This document shows positions 5,014 to 6,095 of a stretch of DNA of 6,095 nt, in pieces. The position numbers and the translations under genes were made by a program. The stretch is from the NCBI GenBank assembly GCA_017882935.1, contig JADGOP010000156.1, positions 1-6,095 of the forward strand, written 5' to 3'. The notes under the pieces are model-generated. The model worked only from the letters and a program-made list of their open reading frames with translations. It was not told the DNA's origin and did not search any database. Each line of letters begins with the position of its first letter. Position 1 is the first letter of the stretch. This DNA is from Actinomycetota bacterium. GTDB lineage: Bacteria > Actinomycetota > Acidimicrobiia > Acidimicrobiales > Iamiaceae.

Positions 5014-5877
5014 TCAGCCGAACCGGCCTTCGACGTAGGCGTGCGTGCGGGGGTCGTCGGGGCTGGAGAAGAGCTTGCTGGTGCGACCGTGCTCGACGAC
5101 GTAGCCGGGCTCGTTCTCCTCGGCGAGGAAGAACGCGCAGTGGTCCGACACCCGCAGCGCCTGCTGCATGTTGTGCGTGACGATCACCACGGTCACCTCG
5201 TGGCGCAGCTCGGCGATGGTCTCCTCGATGCGGCGGGTGGAGGTGGGGTCGAGCGCGGAGCAGGGCTCATCCATGAGCAGCACGTTGGGCTGCACCGCGA
5301 GCGCCCGGGCGATGCACAGGCGCTGCTGCTGGCCACCCGACAGGGCCCCGCCGGGCTGGTGCAGGCGGTCGCGCACCTCGCGCCAGAGGCCGGCGCGCTC
5401 GAGCGACTGCTCCACGAGCCCGTCCTTGTCGTGGCAGCCGAGGCGCGCCAGCTTGAGGCCCGAGAGCACGTTGTCGCGGATGTTCATGGCCGGGAACGGG
5501 TTCGGCTTCTGGAACACCATGCCGATGCGCATGCGGATCTGCTGGGCCCGGGTGCCGGGCGCGTAGATGTCCTCGCCGTCGAGCCGGATCTCCCCGGCCA
5601 ACGAGGCGCTCGGCACCAGCTCGTGCATGCGGTTGAGCAGCCGCAGGAAGGTGGACTTGCCGCAGCCCGACGGCCCGATGAGCGAGGTGACCTCGCCGGC
5701 CGGCATGTGCAGGTCGACGCCTTCGAGCACCAGGTGGTCGCCGAACCACGCACACGCGTCGATGGCCTCGAGCGACGCGGGCCCGGGAGGTGGCCCGCCC
5801 TGGAGGTGGACGCGGTGCGGCACGGGCGGCACGTCGGGGGTGGTCGGGTCATCGAGGTCGATCGTGGTGTGCGTCAT
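5014..5877 (-). CDS. pstB: Phosphate ABC transporter ATP-binding protein PstB
   Basis: The 287-aa ATPase that powers the PstSCAB phosphate importer on the cytoplasmic face. The start at ATG 5877 is chosen because AGGA (5888-5885) sits 7 nt upstream; a Met 20 codons earlier would lie inside pstA. Motifs: Walker A GPSGCGKST (68-76) followed by the PstB-typical LLNRMHE, Q-loop VFQKPNPFPAMNIRDNV (121-137, Gln123), signature LSGGQQQR (179-186), Walker B VLLMDEP (199-205, Asp203/Glu204), D-loop SALD (207-210) and switch His235 (VTHNMQQA). All catalytic residues are present. An N-terminal Pro-rich extension of about 33 residues, beyond the usual ~257-aa PstB, precedes the A-loop region (CAWFGDHLVLEGV). 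It is packed between pstA (10-nt gap) and pstS (1-nt gap), so it is very probably co-transcribed with both. Confidence 0.96.
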   Translation of the reverse strand: MTHTTIDLDDPTTPDVPPVPHRVHLQGGPPPGPASLEAIDACAWFGDHLVLEGVDLHMPAGEVTSLIGPSGCGKSTFLRLLNRMHELVPSASLAGEIRLDGEDIYAPGTRAQQIRMRIGMVFQKPNPFPAMNIRDNVLSGLKLARLGCHDKDGLVEQSLERAGLWREVRDRLHQPGGALSGGQQQRLCIARALAVQPNVLLMDEPCSALDPTSTRRIEETIAELRHEVTVVIVTHNMQQALRVSDHCAFFLAEENEPGYVVEHGRTSKLFSSPDDPRTHAYVEGRFG

Positions 5878-5884
5878 GGGAAGG

Positions 5885-5890
5885 TCCTCA
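5885..5890 (-). promoter_or_regulatory. pstB Shine-Dalgarno overlapping the pstA stop codon
   Basis: TGAGGA on the minus strand (5890-5885) contains both the pstA stop TGA and the AGGA ribosome-binding core of pstB, 7 nt before its ATG. A ribosome finishing pstA would sit on this site, which suggests coupled translation. It also decides the pstB start. Confidence 0.65.
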
Positions 5891-6095
5891 GGACTGGCGA
5901 GCGGACGTGGCGGAGCGACGGAGGGCGCGGGACGCACGGGGGCGGCGGTCGCGCCCGATCCAGCGCGCCAGGGCGAACAGCGAGAGCACCATCAGCATCA
6001 GGACGAGGGCTCCGGTGGCCCCGCGCTGGATGGTGATGGCTGACGGGTTGCGGATGTTGCGGTAGATGAACAGCGGCAGGCTCTCCTGCGGGCCG
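5888..6095 (-). CDS. pstA: Phosphate ABC transporter permease PstA, C-terminal end (truncated by window edge)
   Basis: An open frame enters from the right edge and ends at TGA 5890-5888, giving 68 residues. It begins GPQESLPLFIYRNIRN, which fits the segment before the last helix of Pst permeases. A hydrophobic helix follows (GALVLMLMVLSLFALARWI, about residues 28-46), then a basic cytoplasmic tail rich in Arg, Ser and Ala. PstA pairs with PstC to form the membrane channel. I call PstA rather than PstC because it lies immediately 5' of pstB, the usual order being pstC-pstA-pstB. The ABC-permease EAA loop that would confirm it lies outside the window. The Arg-rich tail of about 20 residues is longer than I would expect. 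Confidence 0.8.
   Translation of the reverse strand, partial: GPQESLPLFIYRNIRNPSAITIQRGATGALVLMLMVLSLFALARWIGRDRRPRASRALRRSATSARQS

Noticed and set aside
5878..5937. An upstream in-frame Met extending PstB by 20 residues.
   Set aside because: The extension would overlap the pstA coding end, and the good Shine-Dalgarno site sits directly before the Met at 5877.
4822..6036. A 404-codon plus-strand open frame opposite pstB.
   Set aside because: It is an antisense shadow of the conserved ATPase; long stop-free antisense frames are expected in high-GC genes.

Overview
The window comes from a very GC-rich bacterium (about 70 % G+C by eye) with strong G/C bias at third codon positions, GTG/ATG starts and Ala/Arg/Gly/Pro-rich proteins. 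Together with a high-GC-type Pst cassette, a Tat-like signal peptide and a lipoprotein of a family common in actinomycetes, this suggests an actinobacterium. A lineage such as Acidimicrobiia is possible, but the sequence does not prove it.

Layout. Bases 1-803 (+) are the 3' part of tsaD, a tRNA-modification gene whose 5' end lies outside the window. Everything after it is on the minus strand, convergent with tsaD. In transcription order, reading from the right edge: the 3' end of pstA (6095-5888), pstB (5877-5014), a 567-aa PstS with a C-terminal membrane anchor (5012-3309), an intergenic region with a palindromic repeat, a PstS-like lipoprotein (3109-1895), a hairpin-rich intergenic region, and a winged-helix regulator with a degenerate receiver domain (1713-898). 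There is no gene-free stretch over 300 bases. The gaps are 804-897, 1714-1894 and 3110-3308.

How the genes fit together. pstA, pstB and the anchored pstS are packed with 10-nt and 1-nt gaps and look like one operon for high-affinity phosphate uptake: permease, ATPase and substrate capture. pstC would be expected just beyond the right edge. The second binding protein and the regulator each have their own Shine-Dalgarno sequence and AT-richer upstream DNA, and are probably transcribed separately. Their role in phosphate physiology is inferred from the neighbourhood only.

Most notable points: (1) the OmpR/PhoB-type regulator has lost the residues needed for receiver phosphorylation, and no kinase is visible; (2) two copies of a 47-bp double-stem palindrome, best aligned in inverted orientation, bracket exactly the regulator plus lipoprotein module; (3) the PstS encoded after pstB combines a Tat-like signal, a Gly/Ala/Thr low-complexity linker and a C-terminal transmembrane helix; (4) two overlapping, mutually exclusive GC-rich hairpins lie between the lipoprotein gene and the regulator.
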